Shown: positions 1 through 13,200 of the stretch, one piece after another
Position numbering within the stretch: the first letter of the stretch is position 1
How the letters are laid out: each line of letters opens with the position of its first letter
From: Otis tarda
Lineage: Eukaryota > Chordata > Aves > Otidiformes > Otididae
Direction: 5' to 3'
Assembly: GCA_026413225.1 (NCBI GenBank)
Contig: CM048554.1
Location: forward strand, 92,607,963-92,671,962
DNA length: 64,000 nt
The notes under the pieces: generated by a model
Database searches by the model: none
Told to the model about the DNA's origin: nothing
What the model saw: only the letters and a program-made list of their open reading frames with translations
Translations under genes and position numbers: made by a program

Positions 1-1389
1 TACACAGGTGTGAGAAAGGAAAACAGCCACAACAAGTGGAAACGGAAAGGAGGACTGCTTAGAGGTAAAAAACAGGCTCTTCAGCTCTCTGGGCAAATAA
101 GGGTCAAAACATGCTGATGACAAAGCCTGACCTACTATTTAGTCTCGCACAGTAGAAAGCATATTTCACAACCATTGCACAGACATACTGTATGTAAAGC
201 CCTGATGCAAAATCCCCATTGTCTTTGTACAACAGCTCTCCCGGCAAAGTAAGTATAGAAGATAACTCCTAATTTGGATGCTGCAGATCTCTTAGTTTGC
301 AATGAAAGAGGTTGAATCTTCACTACACTAATTTAGATTTACCATGTGCTTAAAGCACAGCCACAGCTGTGGCTCAGCTGACTTGTAATAACTTGTCGAA
401 CTCCACCAATTTGGTTGCTTGTCTGAACCCTAAGGCTGCTCTGCTGTGACGTATTTAGTCAGGCATGGAGCTTGTGAGGAGCTGCCACACCTCTCCTGAC
501 AAAGATGGCACAGTCGGAAGGGCGTTACTCAACATCTACACTAAAAATGGGGGGGAAATACAGCAATGCTGTATTCCATGTTCCAAACAGAGCACACTGA
601 GAAAATCCCCTGCATAAAAAACATGACTGACATACTCTGTGAAATCACTTTGTATCCTGCTTACTTCTGATTTAATTAACTCAGCTGGACTTTACCATCC
701 AAATATGAAAAATGTTGGCCTTAGGATGTTGGAAAGTGAGAAATTAATAAGCAACAATGAGAACTCGGCAAAGTGCAAGCAGACATTGTCCAAAGCTTCC
801 TGCACTGTCCTGGCAACACTGACTTGCAGCAGTGTGCCCTGAGGCTGCCAATAATGATGAATTTTGGCATTCCTTTGTTATTTTTATATGGGCAAAACAA
901 TCTCATTCATTTCTTTTTGTGACCTTAGAGCTTCTGTCACAATCTCCCATTCTGAAAAATTTCAGAAGGAACAGTTGATTCCTGGAATATTGTTTGTAAA
1001 AGATAACCTTGCCCCAACAGTGGAAAACTCATCTTATTGCCACAGACTAATATTATCAAATAATAATATATTCTTAGGAAATACAATTAATATGGAGAAT
1101 CAGTAATAAGGATACTACACATCTGATTTCAGGCCACATCTTGGATCTGAATGCTAGCTTAAATTTGCACCTTGAAGAAAAAACTTGTTTAGTGTACCAA
1201 ACATTGCTTAGGGCAAGAACAATGTTCGAAAAATCTCTCAACTTTGTCTTAGGTATCTTTGATGTTCAAACATGAAAGATTTCCCTCTCAGCCTAACTTC
1301 AACAGAAGGTAACTGCTAGTCAGCCCCTTTCATGTTCCTTTCTAGCTGTCTAAAGGTAGATTGTCCTGGCAGAGAAACTTGTTTCACCC
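1..1389. other. Intergenic DNA, nothing recognised
   Basis: AT-rich sequence downstream of CD109. It has short chance frames only, and no repeat family was identified by eye. Confidence 0.6.
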
Positions 1390-1797
1390 TTAAACATCTA
1401 TCCAGATATTTCTACCTCCTTTTCTCAGTGAATTGATCCAAAGGGTGCTTGCAGTTAGTATCTTACCAGTGTATTGCAGCTTTTGCATAAAATGTTCCGC
1501 TCCACTCCCCTGCCTCTCCCTTCTGTCTCTGCAGTCTGGGGTATCACAGTGTCTGTCTGCAGGTACATGGCGCTTCCCTAATCTGGGGCAGTAGCAATTT
1601 GTAGCATTAGTCTGTCCAGTACCTCTGGAGAGTGCTCTGCCATCACACCCCCTCAAGCACAGCACTTGGGACCTGCTTGAGCTGATCAAGTGTTTTACTA
1701 TCGTCTCTGTCAGCAGCTGATCCAGCTCTCCGGCAATATCGTCCCTGTGTTTCCACTCCTCTCTCATTTTTTTTGCTATGTTCTTTGTTTCATGCAA
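1390..1797 (-). other. Unexplained 135-codon open frame beside a CR1 end
   Basis: An uninterrupted minus-strand frame starts MHETKNIAKKMREEW and continues through a charged helix-like stretch (DDIAGELDQLLTETIVKHLI). A Cys/Arg-rich segment follows, with CYCPRLGKRH and HCDTPDCRDRRERQ. I recognise no domain. It abuts the CR1 3' end at 1818, so it could be part of an older mobile element, a retrocopy scrap or simply a chance frame. Its region is more GC-rich than its surroundings. I do not call it a gene. Confidence 0.2.
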
Positions 1798-1817
1798 ATT
1801 TCTTACTGCTTTGCTTT

Positions 1818-2044
1818 GAAGGAAAGAGATTCGGACTGGACATAAGGAAGAAATTTTTTACAATGAGGGTGGTGAAACACTGGCTGCCCAGAGAGATGGT
1901 TGATGCCCCATCCCTGGAAACATTCAAGGCCAGGCTGGATGAGGCTCTGAGCAACCTGATCTGGTTGGAGATGCCCCTGCTCCTTGCAGGGGGGTTAGAC
2001 TAGATGACCTTGAAAGGTCCCTTCCAAACTATTCTATGATTCTG
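1818..2044 (+). mobile_element. CR1 LINE 3' end
   Basis: Runs from the last ORF2 codons (FGLDIRKKFFTMRVVKHW, then PREMVDAPSLETFKARLDEA) through the short 3' UTR. It ends in the CR1 signature ATTCTATGATTCTG at 2031-2044. It is severely 5' truncated. The usual 'GGAACAGGTTGCCCAGAG' is shortened to CTGGCTGCCCAGAG, a small deletion. Confidence 0.95.
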
Positions 2045-5000
2045 GAGCTGATCTGAGGTACTTCTTGTGGCTGCTTTCTTCTCTCACGCACCTACGTGTT
2101 ACTTTGCTTATTCAGACCCAAATTTCATTATCTGGGGACTGGTAGCATTTTCTACAGTAGTAAAACAACATCCAGCCAGTCCTTACGGTCCTGGACATTT
2201 TATTTACTGTCCCCAGACAGCCCATCACAACGCTTCAGGCAATCTTGAGGTGGGGTCTTGACACTATGACAGGATCTTCCAGAGTGCCCAAACAAGTTTC
2301 ACAGTTCCCCAAAAATACACAATGCAGCAAAGTGAAGATTATGTGTCGCAGTTCAGGATGGGACCCAGTCATCTGTGTGTGCTTCAGGGATAGCTCTGAC
2401 TCAGGCTTTCCTGGCCTCAAAAAGAGGGTCTGATGCCCAGCAGCTTCTCCCTTAGGAGACATTTGAACTCCTCTTGGTCTCCCTGTTTATTCCACCAAGT
2501 CAAGATGGAGCATCTCAGGGCAGTGGAGTTCCTCTCCATCTTCCCTTATGGAGCAGATATCACTCTGGAGGCTTTGTAAATCTGCCTTTTAACTGCTGAT
2601 GTAGTCTCTTCATTCACATTGTCTGACGGTGCGTAACATTTCCTAACTGTCATTTTCAAGAATGGTTTCAAGAATGGAGAGAAACAATTAGTTACTATTT
2701 GGCTTCCACTGTAGAAGTAGTATTTCTCTTTCAGAAGACATAATTAATGTTCTTCTTCATGGATGCCTTCCTAGATTGAGTGAAATGTCTTCCTTTTTCT
2801 ATTCACTTTTTATCACCTTTCAATCAGACACTTTTCCTTAGTGCAAGGGCAGTGCTATATCTTGGTTTTCATTTCTGGGCCACTTTTTTCACTGCAGGCT
2901 CTGTACTAACATTTTGGAGACCTATTCCTATCATTTGCAACAGTTTGCTTCATCTCAGACTTCTCAGTCTTTCCTCTGCTTCCTGTTGCCTGTCCTAAAG
3001 AATCCTTCCACAACAGAGTCATTTTAAAATAAATTGCTACCTGGGGAGACTACACGCCTGGGCTGAAACACTTCTTGGGTTCCTGTACAAGAACAGGGTA
3101 CCGGTTCATCTTTCTATTCACAGTGTGAAGGACCACTGGGTCCTTCAAAGAAGGATTTTCACCTGACCCTTATTCTTTCAAATATCTAAGTTGAGGGGGC
3201 CTTATAGCATAAGGAAAAAACTGACACCACGTAGTTTTTAGGACTGTGGGAACATATAAGCCTTCTCATTATGCCATGGACACTCTTCAGGAAAAGGGGT
3301 ATCAGAATAAATCCTAAAGATAGCTTACATAGAGACAATATTAGCAACATATTTTCTAGCAGATTCTTTCCATGTGAGCAGTTACAAAATTTTAAAAGCC
3401 TTGAATATTTTTATGTTGTTGTCATTGAGGAGCATTTTCAGAATAAAGCAAGCTTTTTGTACTTCCCAGACCCAGAGTCAAATCTAAAAGAAAATTATGT
3501 AAAAGAAAGCAATACATTTTTGGTCAAAGGAAAAGCCCAGAGTACTTGTTTTGAGAAAGTATGCTTCCAGACAATTTCACATGCAAAGCCTAACCTTGCC
3601 AGCTAGCTAAAAAGGAAATGTGTCTTTGCAGTGTGTTGAACAAACTTTGAAGCCAAAAGCACTATTATTTCCCATCTGCTAGAGGGACCTAGACTATTAT
3701 GTGAGAAGATCTAAAGCTTTCTGGTGACCTTTGAAGACAGGGCTCATGCAACAGTGAAAACACAGAGGGATAGAGTGGGGTTGGGTTGTCTCCCTCGTTG
3801 TTTTAACTGCTTGATTACCATGTGCTCCTAAAGACCAGGCAGAAATAATTGTCACCAGCAGACGGTTTAATGACCCTGGACCAGCTGAAAAACTAAGACG
3901 ACCCACCTGAGAGATCATAGCTCCTATAAACTGTTGCAGCTACAGGGAAAATCCCACTGATGGTTTGAAGGTGTTAGACTAGAACAAATTAAACAACAGT
4001 TTTCCAGTGAATCTCTTTAAATACAAGTGTGTTCCAACTTATGAATAACTACAGAGGACCAAAGGTGTTGTATCATGTCTTCCAGCATACATCAAGTGTT
4101 AAGTCTCAATAGGCAGATTTATCCAATTTTGTTTGATCTCTGCTGTCTGGAACACACTACACCTGTGAGACAGACCCCATGTGCAAAGCAAGACTTGTAA
4201 ATGAAAGCCAAATGTGGCTGGAAATAGTCCTTGCAAGTCAGAACAAGTACTTATCTAGTGCTTTCCCACAAACTTTTGCTGCTGATTTTTTTAGGCTCCT
4301 TTTGAACCACCTATGTGTGTATGGCTCCTTAGGTCTTGTAACTGACAATTTTCTTGGCACTAAACTCCAGTCAACCTCAAGAGACTCAATTTGTTAACTA
4401 CCTGTTTACACATCTCTGTTACGCCTGACACTTCTCTTAGAAATAAAAGACAAGTTTAATTTGTACAGCTCAGTCACAGCAGATTCCTGGTGGAAGATGA
4501 GACTTCAGTATTTGTAATCAAGTGTGCTCTTCTCATTACCAGCATAACACTGATGGTCACCCGAAACCATCACTTGGTCTCTCCCAAGACCATTACTATG
4601 AAGGACAGCTTGATACCCACCACATAGCAGAACAGGAGGACATTTAATATGAGGTGGTACATTTCTCAGTTTTCAGTCATGTATTCTGTAAGGAAGGTGA
4701 ATCTTTGAAGTATTATGACTGAGAGGATTCTTTTTGTGTGTGTTTCCTATTTTATCCAGTCTTACAAACACAAATCTGATAAACACATTTTTTTCTTTTG
4801 CCAGCAGATTATCTGACTCCCAATAATCCAGTTCTAAAAAGTGTAGGAACTATGCAAGCCCATGAAATTCAGCTGCAATTACTGGGTGTGAATTAATTGT
4901 ACCCAAAAAAAAAAAAAAAGGCCTTCTTCAGAAGCACATTTATAACTTTTCTTAAGACACAGAGTTTCTTCTGAGCATGAAGGAATCACAACTGATTATC

Positions 5001-5893
5001 AAAAAAAGGCTTCAACCCAGACAGGCTAGCAGATTTTGTAGTAACCTAGGTGCCTCTGTGCACTGTTCAGAAAAGCTGGCTTATCATTTACAAAACCCTT
5101 GAAAACTTGAACTGCCCTTGTCATTATGCTCAGATGTGTGTGTGAAAGAGAGTCTTGATCTTCCAAGAATTCAGGTTCTAATTCAGCAGGGGAAGTATGT
5201 GAACACGCCACCTAAAACTATAGTTTTGCAGCTAGGAAAGAAAGTACTATTCTGATCTGGGGTCTAAATAATTTCTCCTGTTGCATTCAGTGTGAGAGGT
5301 AAATCTTACATATTTTTCCTGGAATAGAATCAATATTGAAGAAGGTGGAAACAATACTGATGAAGACACAAGCAGCAGAATGTACTGAAACGGCCTACCA
5401 CCCAGACCACAACATTTCGAAAGTGATAGCCACATTTTCTTGTGATGCAACTGCCACAAGTTCCATAGAAGTTAATCTGTGAATGAAAGTAAATTTGAGC
5501 AATTTACAGTATCACAGCATTTGTCACCTGTGGTGGGAATAATATCAATTTCTGTAGTAATTATCTCCAATGGCTGTTTTGGCCTTTGCTTGGAACACCT
5601 GCAGGCCGAAAAGAATGATGGCCAAGAACAGGACAATTACACATTTTTTTTTAAATGCCATGTTTCATGGAACACACTCTGTTTGTCTTCATGTGTTGTT
5701 TTCAGGGAGAAAGGCATTTACTTCAGTTACATAAAATATTTATTGGAGAAATATATTTTTTTTGCTGAGTACACATGCCTTAGCTAAATAATATGTTCGT
5801 TTCTCTGTCTCTAGAAAATCAGTAACACCATGAACTGAAGAGGGAAATGTGAGGGGTAGAGGAGTTAGCAGGGGAATTAAAAGCTTCTTATAT
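2045..5893. other. Intergenic DNA, nothing recognised
   Basis: There is a poly(A) run at about 4904-4919 and several TG-rich patches (near 4735). Frames such as 3271-3606 (plus) have no recognisable domain. No repeat family was identified. Confidence 0.6.
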
Positions 5894-7033
5894 GCTATTG
5901 TCGTAGTTCAGCCCCGATCGGGACCAGACTACGCAGTCTCTCTCTTGCTCCCCCCACCCTCCGAGAGAATAGGAGGAGATGATATAGGACAAACGGCTCG
6001 AGGTTTGAGATAAGGACGGGGAGAAATCCTTAAAGTTACCATCACGGGCAAAACAGACTCGACTTGGGGAAAACTACTCATTTATTTCTAAAATTAGCAG
6101 GAGAATGAGACAGGGAACAAGATAACCTCCCCCCACCCCTCCCTCTTCCCGGGCTTAACATTATCTATACTACCTTCCCCTCCCGAGCGGCACTGGGGGG
6201 AAAAGGGAATGGGGGTCGCGGTCAGTTCATCACGCGTTGTTTTATGCCGCTGTGTCATTGTCGGGGGAAGAACTCCTCGCATTCCTCCTCTGCTCCATCG
6301 TGGGGTCCCTCCCACGGGCCACAGTCCTTCGTGAAACTGCTCCAGCATGGCTCATCTCTTCCACGGGGTGCAGTCCCTCTAGAACAGCTGTCCCAGCGGG
6401 CCCTCCACGGGCCACAGCCTCCTTCAGGCCTCCACCTGCTCCGGTGTGGGGTCCTCCACGGGCTGCAGGTGGATCTCTGCTCCTCCGTGGACCTCCACGG
6501 ACTGCAGGGGGACAACCCGCTCCACCATGGTCTTCACCACGAGTTGCAGAGGAATCTTGGCCACGAGCCGCATTACTCCTCCCCCTCCTTCTGAACTGAC
6601 CTTGGCGTCTGCAGCCGTTCCTCACAACAGGCTGGCAGACGCCTCTCAGGATCCTTTTTACATCTCATTCACTTCTCATCTCCTCTCCACTTCTTGCAGC
6701 CAGGCCGGGCTGAGTTGGGCCCAGTCGGCTGCCCGGCGGGAGGCCAGAGGGTGAGGCCTGCAAGGCCCACGAGGCTCGCGCCTCCCCCTCTCTGCCCCCC
6801 GCTCAGCTGCTTCACATCTTCTCTCTTTTTTTTTCTGTTTTCCCCTACTTAAGTACGTTATCGCAGAGGCGTTATCACGGGACATTCCGCTACCAATTGG
6901 CTTGGCCTTGGCCAGCAGTGGGTCCGCCCTAGGCCCGGCCGAGTCCACTGAACAAAGGGGAGCGACTTCTAGCAGTTTCCTACAGAAGCTACCACCTTAG
7001 GCCCCCCCTCACTAACAAAACCAGAACAGCTAT
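5894..7033 (-). mobile_element. Solo LTR of an avian ERV (ERVL-like), full length, with 5-bp target duplication
   Basis: The LTR spans 5899-7028 (1,130 bases). It starts TGTCGTAGTTCAGCCCCGAT and ends ACCAGAACA on the plus strand (TG...CA). Perfect GCTAT duplications flank it at 5894-5898 and 7029-7033. By its AATAAA at 6081-6086 (minus strand), transcription would read on the minus strand. The middle holds a GC-rich degenerate repeat (6312-6550). A segment at about 6625-6920 is absent from the sister LTR at 61493. No gag, pol or env sequence adjoins it, so it is a solo LTR left by recombination. Frames inside it are not genes. Confidence 0.94.
6312..6550. repeat. Degenerate ~45-bp tandem repeat inside the LTR
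   Basis: Variants of CCACGGGCTGCAG start at 6312, 6361, 6405, 6456, 6495 and 6537. Between them are CTGCTCC-type half-units (CTGCTCCAGC, CTGCTCCGG, CTGCTCCTCCG, CGCTCCACC). The spacing varies from 39 to 51 bases. The same array is present in the sister LTR (about 61905-62150), so it predates both insertions. It explains the overlapping GC-rich frames on both strands in both LTRs. Confidence 0.8.
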
Positions 7034-10000
7034 TCAGAGGTTGCTTAGAAATTTTTGAAGATCTGGTGAACCAAAGGTCAATCAGGGGTTAGATGTGGTA
7101 GTGGAAAAATATCTGGCTGGTATAGCCCACAGAATGTGTTGCAATTGCTTTGAAAAAAATCTGGAAATCCAAAGCTGAGGAATTTTATAGAAATTAAGGA
7201 CTTATTGGCAACATTTTTGACAGCTCAGTGGAAATATCCTCATCCTGAAAAACTGACATTTCTGGCTCATTTGTTTTTATTGCATGGCAATAGACTGACA
7301 TCTAGTGGATACAGTCCTCTCAGGAATGCTAGGCCTAACCAGGACTGGGGAGAAACTGTCTGTTCTAATGTTTTTCTATATTTTTTAATGGAAAAGTGAA
7401 TTTTTGACTAGGCAAAAACTTTCTTGGAAATTTTTCTCTTGTTTTTTCATAGGAAACCACAATTCTTTCATCATTTGCCTTTTTGAAGCATTTTTTCCCA
7501 ACATTTTACATTTTTGGCTGAAACCTAACTTACAATATTCTTTTTTTTTTTTTTAATGAAATTTTAATGTTTTGCAGTTTCACATAGAAATTTTCCAAGC
7601 AGCTATATCCCTGACCTCTGTCCCTGTGAGATACTCATTGCTACTCTACCATGTAAACCCTCCTTGTTACTCTGACGGTTCCGGGAAACAGAGCAAAGGT
7701 CTGCTCTGCACGGAAGAGTCATGGCTGTACAAATGATGGTTTGCCTTTGCTTATACCCGCAGGCAATCTTGGTTAATACCATTTCGGGTTTGACTGAGGA
7801 CACACCTCCCAGCCTGGGTGCCTGTGAAGAAGGTGAGGGTTTATCCCCCAGGGAGAGGTTTATGGGCAGAGCAGGGCTAGGAACCCCATTTCTTAGCAGC
7901 TAGTGTTGTGGTGGGGCAGTGCTGGGGCATGGCATCCCCTGCATGATCTCTGCTTTGTGGCCCAAGAAAAACACATGCAAATTAAAGCCTCTGTTTCTCT
8001 CCCCCTCCCAGCCACACGTCCCTTCCCCACATGCTGGGTTGCTATCCAAGCGATGACTTTATGAATCGTCTTATAATCAAAGCCATCTTTTCCCTTTGTT
8101 CTGTACTTCTGATCTGCCATTTCCACCCCTAGGTGTGATTAATCCCTTTGCTTACCAAAAGGTTTTCCTTCCCAAAGCCCTTTCCTGTGGCATGCCGGGG
8201 GGCTTGGCTGAACCCCTCAGCCACTCCATCACAGCAAGGTTGGACCACCCCAGAGGCCCCTCCTGGATAGGAGCCCAGCATGTGCTGTGGAGGGGAAGCC
8301 CAGGTTCCCTGACATCTGTGAACAGGAATGGTTTGGGGTTTCTTGTTTTCCAGCGAGCATTTTGCTGTATTAAATCATGAGAGGGACTGGACAAGGGAAA
8401 GGGAGATGAGTCAGTAGGGCTGCAAGGTGAGAAGCTGGGAGGTCTGTGACCGACCATGGGAGCGTATTTGGTGTGGGACAGCAGGAAAGCCCTCCTCATC
8501 TTCATCCTCAGCTCAAAAATAGGGACTATAACTGACTGCCAGCTGTCTATTGGCTCAATCTGCTGGGCTGGTGAGATATCTTTGTGCCTGATAGAAGAAC
8601 AGATTAGTAATAGTCACCTCTGAATGACTGAAAAGGCAGCAAGTCTCTCTCCATACCAGGGAAACGACATCAGCAATGACATCCAGCTGTGGTGGTGGCT
8701 CAGCAACCCAGTTGTCGACAGCACAGGCCATGAACCAGACGACTCAAGTGCCTGGGTATAAAATTGGAGGAAGGCTGGTGGGACTGAGAGCTGCCTGCCA
8801 TCCCCTGCACCAGAGCCACGGGCAGCGACCCCCGGGCAGAGCCGTAGCGAGGGCTGTGGAGGAACAAACTCGCAGGGTGGCTCTTACCAGCTGCTTTACC
8901 CCTTTCTCATTGCAAACGCCAGCAAGCCAGTATTAACTTGCCTTTACTTCATCTGGATCTTGATGGAAATAAATAATATATTTAATGCTGTTGTAAAATA
9001 TATAGTCTATGGACTTAGTTGTTCACAAAGTCTGAGCAGAAGAGATTTATTCGGATAGGAAACTGTGAAATATTGGTGAGAAGTTTCACTGAGTTTCTTT
9101 TATTCTTCAGATTTATTCAACTGATAATTTTATTCAGCAGATTGATTTGACTATAAGCCTGTGTTGTTTAAGAGCAGCTGGGATATAAATCACGTCATAT
9201 ATAAGAGCTACTGTTCCCTGCTTTAGAGGAGAGTACAAACAAGACCTGCCTTAGAAAAAAAGCACACAGACATTATACCAAATGACATGGTAGTTCAACT
9301 GTTGCAGAAAAAAATGAGCCTGGAAGAAATAATGTACACATTGCCAATCAAATTTTATTTTATTTGAGTACATACACACAGAAATTCCTGTGGTTCACGA
9401 GGCTTCTTGTCTCCTACTTTCTGTACTACAGCAAATATTTTTCCAGGCTTGTTTTGATGCATATTTTATAGTGTTATTTCATTCCTGGAACTAGCGGAAA
9501 AAAATGAACAAGAAGCAAATTTCCAGCAGTGCTGCAGCCGAGAATTTCACCTTAACGGTGAAAAGTGGCTGCATCCACGTTTGGACAGAGACTGGCCAGA
9601 GGCCTAACAGATACTCAGCCATAGTACTGGTAAACCTTCTTTTCTTCAGCTCAAAAAAGAAACTGAATCTGTCCTGAATGTATTTTAAACTGTAAACAAA
9701 TGTGATCATACTGAAACATTGCCATTTTCCCTTTACTCATTAGTCCAGATATTTCAAGGTAAAACTTTATATTCGTTAGAATTATCTGTGATTAGTACCA
9801 TTAGTAAAACATCCTGTCACTTTCTCCAATGGAGGAAGTGTCCGAGCGGGTCAGCGCAGGTTGGCATGACAGAGACTGGCAGCAATGGCCAAGCGGCTCA
9901 GTACAGGCTGGCACGCTGCCTGGCCTTGGGACCAGACGTCCCACTAGCCCTCAGATTGTCCTCCTGGCATTTCCCCCCAGCCCACGGAGCAGAAACTCAT

Positions 10001-13000
10001 GTCTGATTGCATTCAAAGGCAGATTGTCTTTGCTGCTTGGCCCCAGTCCCTGCAGCAGCAGAATATCCTAATTATTTTTGCAGACTCAGAGCAGCACTAT
10101 TTTGCCATCGCGGCAGGGCTGATGTCAGTCTGCCTGAGGGGCAGTGCATAGGTTAAATAAGGCTACTGTGCATGCTGTTTTCCTTTGTCATCCAGGAGTA
10201 ACAGGGAACGTTTGCGGTCTCATTCTCCCCAAACACTCAGCGGCCTTTTTACTGGTGGCAAATTCCTCAAAACCAGTCTCATCAGGATCAAACAGAAACA
10301 GAGCTTTCTGGGCTCAGAAAAAAAAAAATTAAGGTCAAATCCCTGCCAAATGCTGTGTCTGCTGCAGTTCCTCCCTAAATTCCCATGAGCATAGGATGGG
10401 AAATCAGGGGGATGTAATACCAGTTTTTGCCCTGTTACTCCACCCTCCATAACTGTAAAATGCTACAGATAGGACCTCCATTTAGAGAGATATATAAGAA
10501 GCAAAGAGCAGGCAAAACAAATTTATTCTTCTTGGAGAAACTGAAAGTCTATAAACAGGATTCATCTCACTTTTTTTTACCTCCAATGTATTTAACTAGT
10601 GATTTTATATACATTCCCCATCTGAGCTGGGCTTAAATCAGGCACCTATTTCTGGCAACCCAGTCTGACATTGCCTTTGCCGGTGTACACATGGCCCTCC
10701 ACAGAAAGTGATCTCCTCTGGATTAAATTTCCAGGACAAGCAGATGAATCTTTTCTGCTGCCCAGCTCTCCCCTGGGCCCCACTTCCAGCGGGATGCAGC
10801 TCCAGAGGGCAGAGCCCCTGGCCAAGGACAGCACCAGCCTCCAGAGTGCAGCTCTGGGAGAGCCAGTTCCAGCCCTGCCTCCTCCTCCAAAGGCAGTGGC
10901 AGCCACAGGGTCTGCCCAGACCCAGCCTCCGGGGGGAGCTTGGCAGAGCTCTACTGTGGTCTTGAGTTGCATCCCGAGTTGTAAAGAATGCTAAGGAGAA
11001 CCAGGAGATCCCACCTGCCAGCCCTGCTCAAAAGGCAAGCCTCACTCAGAGGACTTTGAAATGGGCTAGGATGCTGTTGACTGGAACCAGCCTAGCCTTG
11101 GTTTCTCATTGATGGCACAGACTGCAAATGGCATTGGCTCTCAGGCAAGCCAGTCTGTCCACCCCTCATCAGGTATGAACTGGGTACACATGAGGATCAA
11201 GTCCAGGGAGAGTCTAGGGTGCTCTCAGCCTCACAAGATCTCAATTTGAGGTGTCTGGCTTTAGTTCACCACACAACGCATGAGGTGAGCTAGACGTCTC
11301 CAGACAGGATCTTCAAAAAAACCCCAGCACTGAGTGGGAAACCAACAAATCTCACCAGTGCTTTCAGGTCAGGGCTTTCTGCTCTTCCCCTGTTGCTTCT
11401 GGTACTGCACCCTGATTTTTGGGATTTTCCACCATTCATTAAGGAGTCATAACTCAGAACCCTGCCAACAGGAGCCTGAATATTTATTTTTAAAAAAGGA
11501 GCAATGGGTCATTCGCTCACTCGCTTTACCTCTACTCCTCATTCCTACCCCTCTGCAAAGCTGGCAGAAATGAATCCCGGTTGCTTCCTTTGCTCCCCTC
11601 CCACTGCACAGTCCTCTTGCTGAGGATAGGACACTCACAAAAGAGGGACTGAGACGTTGTCTTCCCAGCATTATTCTCAGATACATGAAGCATCCAATTG
11701 GGACTGCATTAAGGAGCAATCATGGGATGCGGCAAGGGCAATATACTAGTGATTATCTGCTTTAAAATCATTGTCTCCACTGACTGGAGTGGTCAGTTGC
11801 ATTATGTAGCATTTTGGGATACTGTGGTGTTGGCTCCGCGTAGGTGATACTGGCTGCTTGTGCCAAGCCTTCGGAAGAGCCACGCTTTCTGCTCGTTTCC
11901 TGACAGGTGCGTGCCTGCTTTCTGCTGTTTGGTTTTGCAATCGCGGTGTCTGGGCAGCATCGCAGCCGACAGGCGAAGATTAGCAACCGCTATAGTTAAG
12001 TTTACTTTTTTCCACTTACCAGATGGCTAAAGGATTGCACCCATTTATTTATTATTTTTTATTTTATATGAACTTTGCAACTGTCTTTTGAGCCTACATC
12101 GGCTGGAGTTGAGATGACGGTGCTGTGCTCTGCACAAGGCAATGGCTCGGCTCTGTTCAGAGGCTGCAGCTAATCAGTTCAGCCTCCCACTTCTGATGAG
12201 GCATTTCCCTTCATGAAGATAGCAAATGCGGGCTTTCCACAGACTTGCACTGGCAATGGGCTATCTGCCAGACTGACTTTTTAAAACCAGTCTTAGAAAG
12301 CCAAGCCTTTCCTAAGACATGTCCTCTTTTCCCCGTGGTGGCTGGTCAGAGCTGCTGTCGCTAAGCCCCACTGCTGTAGGAGCAAGAGCACAGCAGGAAT
12401 TTCTCTATTAGGGCTCAATGTCTTGGAAATTATTTCCCACCCTCCCCGCTCCCAGAGCCACATGCAGTCATTAGTCTCTGAGAGAGAATCGTATTCCTCG
12501 CCTGTGAGGAGGTGGGTGGGGAACAGAGGGACATAAAGCTCTGCAGATGGCAGAAGGGTGAACTAATTTCCTTCCTTCTGGTCTAGCTATGTTTTGGGGC
12601 TGCACTCAAGGAAATGCAAAGTGATCATTTTAATACACTTCAAAGCCTGCCAAAGGTGCCAAACCTTTGGAAGTCCTTTTTATTATGAACATCTGTATAA
12701 ATAGAAAGCTATACATTAAAAGAAAGGAGAAGCAGGTTCTCAAGACCTGAAAAATAGGTTTCTACCCTTGCTGCTACTGAGACTGGCAAAATCAACCTGC
12801 TTCTGAATGTCCAGGTGAGAAATTGTAGCTCTAATTTGTACCAGTGGGCTTTATGGAATGAAACTCTAGGGAGGCATTTTTTAGCCAGGAACAGTAAGAC
12901 ATGTCCCCAGTTTGAACTGTCATTCCAATTTTATTAGGGACACCGGATGGAAATTTGGGGGAGCAAGAGCTCCTGTTGTTAGGGAGCAGGAGTGGTAGGG

Positions 13001-13061
13001 GGGTGATTACTGAAGTGCAACATTAGTTTAGCTGTGAGACCAAAGCAGTACAATTGCTGAC
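7034..13061. other. Intergenic DNA, nothing recognised
   Basis: There is a poly(T) run near 7541-7555. GC-richer patches near 8150-8930, 9830-10030 and 10730-10960 give frames of up to 117 codons in several registers, none with a recognisable domain. No repeat family was identified. Confidence 0.55.
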
Positions 13062-13200
13062 TTGAAACTTTCAAGAACAGGTTAAACAAATATCTGCCAG
13101 GCATGAGAAGTGGCCATGGAAACAACGGAAATAATGATCCGCTAAAGTTCCTAGCAGCCCTGTTTTCTGTCATTTCTGGGATGCTCTGTGATTCTTTGGT
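13062..13200 (+). mobile_element. Probable old CR1-type 3' end fragment
   Basis: The piece 'TTCAAGAACAGGTTAAACAA' with 'ATCTGCCAGGCATG' and an ending of 'GATGCTCTGTGATTCTTTGG' follows the layout of an old CR1 tail: the recurrent 'caagaacaggttagacaaa' stretch, then a tail near 'tatgattct'. It is heavily diverged, with no coding content. Confidence 0.5.

Noticed and set aside
6094..6948. Overlapping GC-rich frames up to 127 codons on both strands in the first LTR
   Set aside because: They are produced by the degenerate LTR repeat, occur in several registers at once and recur in the second LTR. There is no viral or host protein resemblance.
10646..10994. Frames of 108 and 107 codons on opposite strands
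   Set aside because: Mirror-image frames in a GC-richer patch with low-complexity Pro/Ser/Leu content. No domain or conserved motif is visible.
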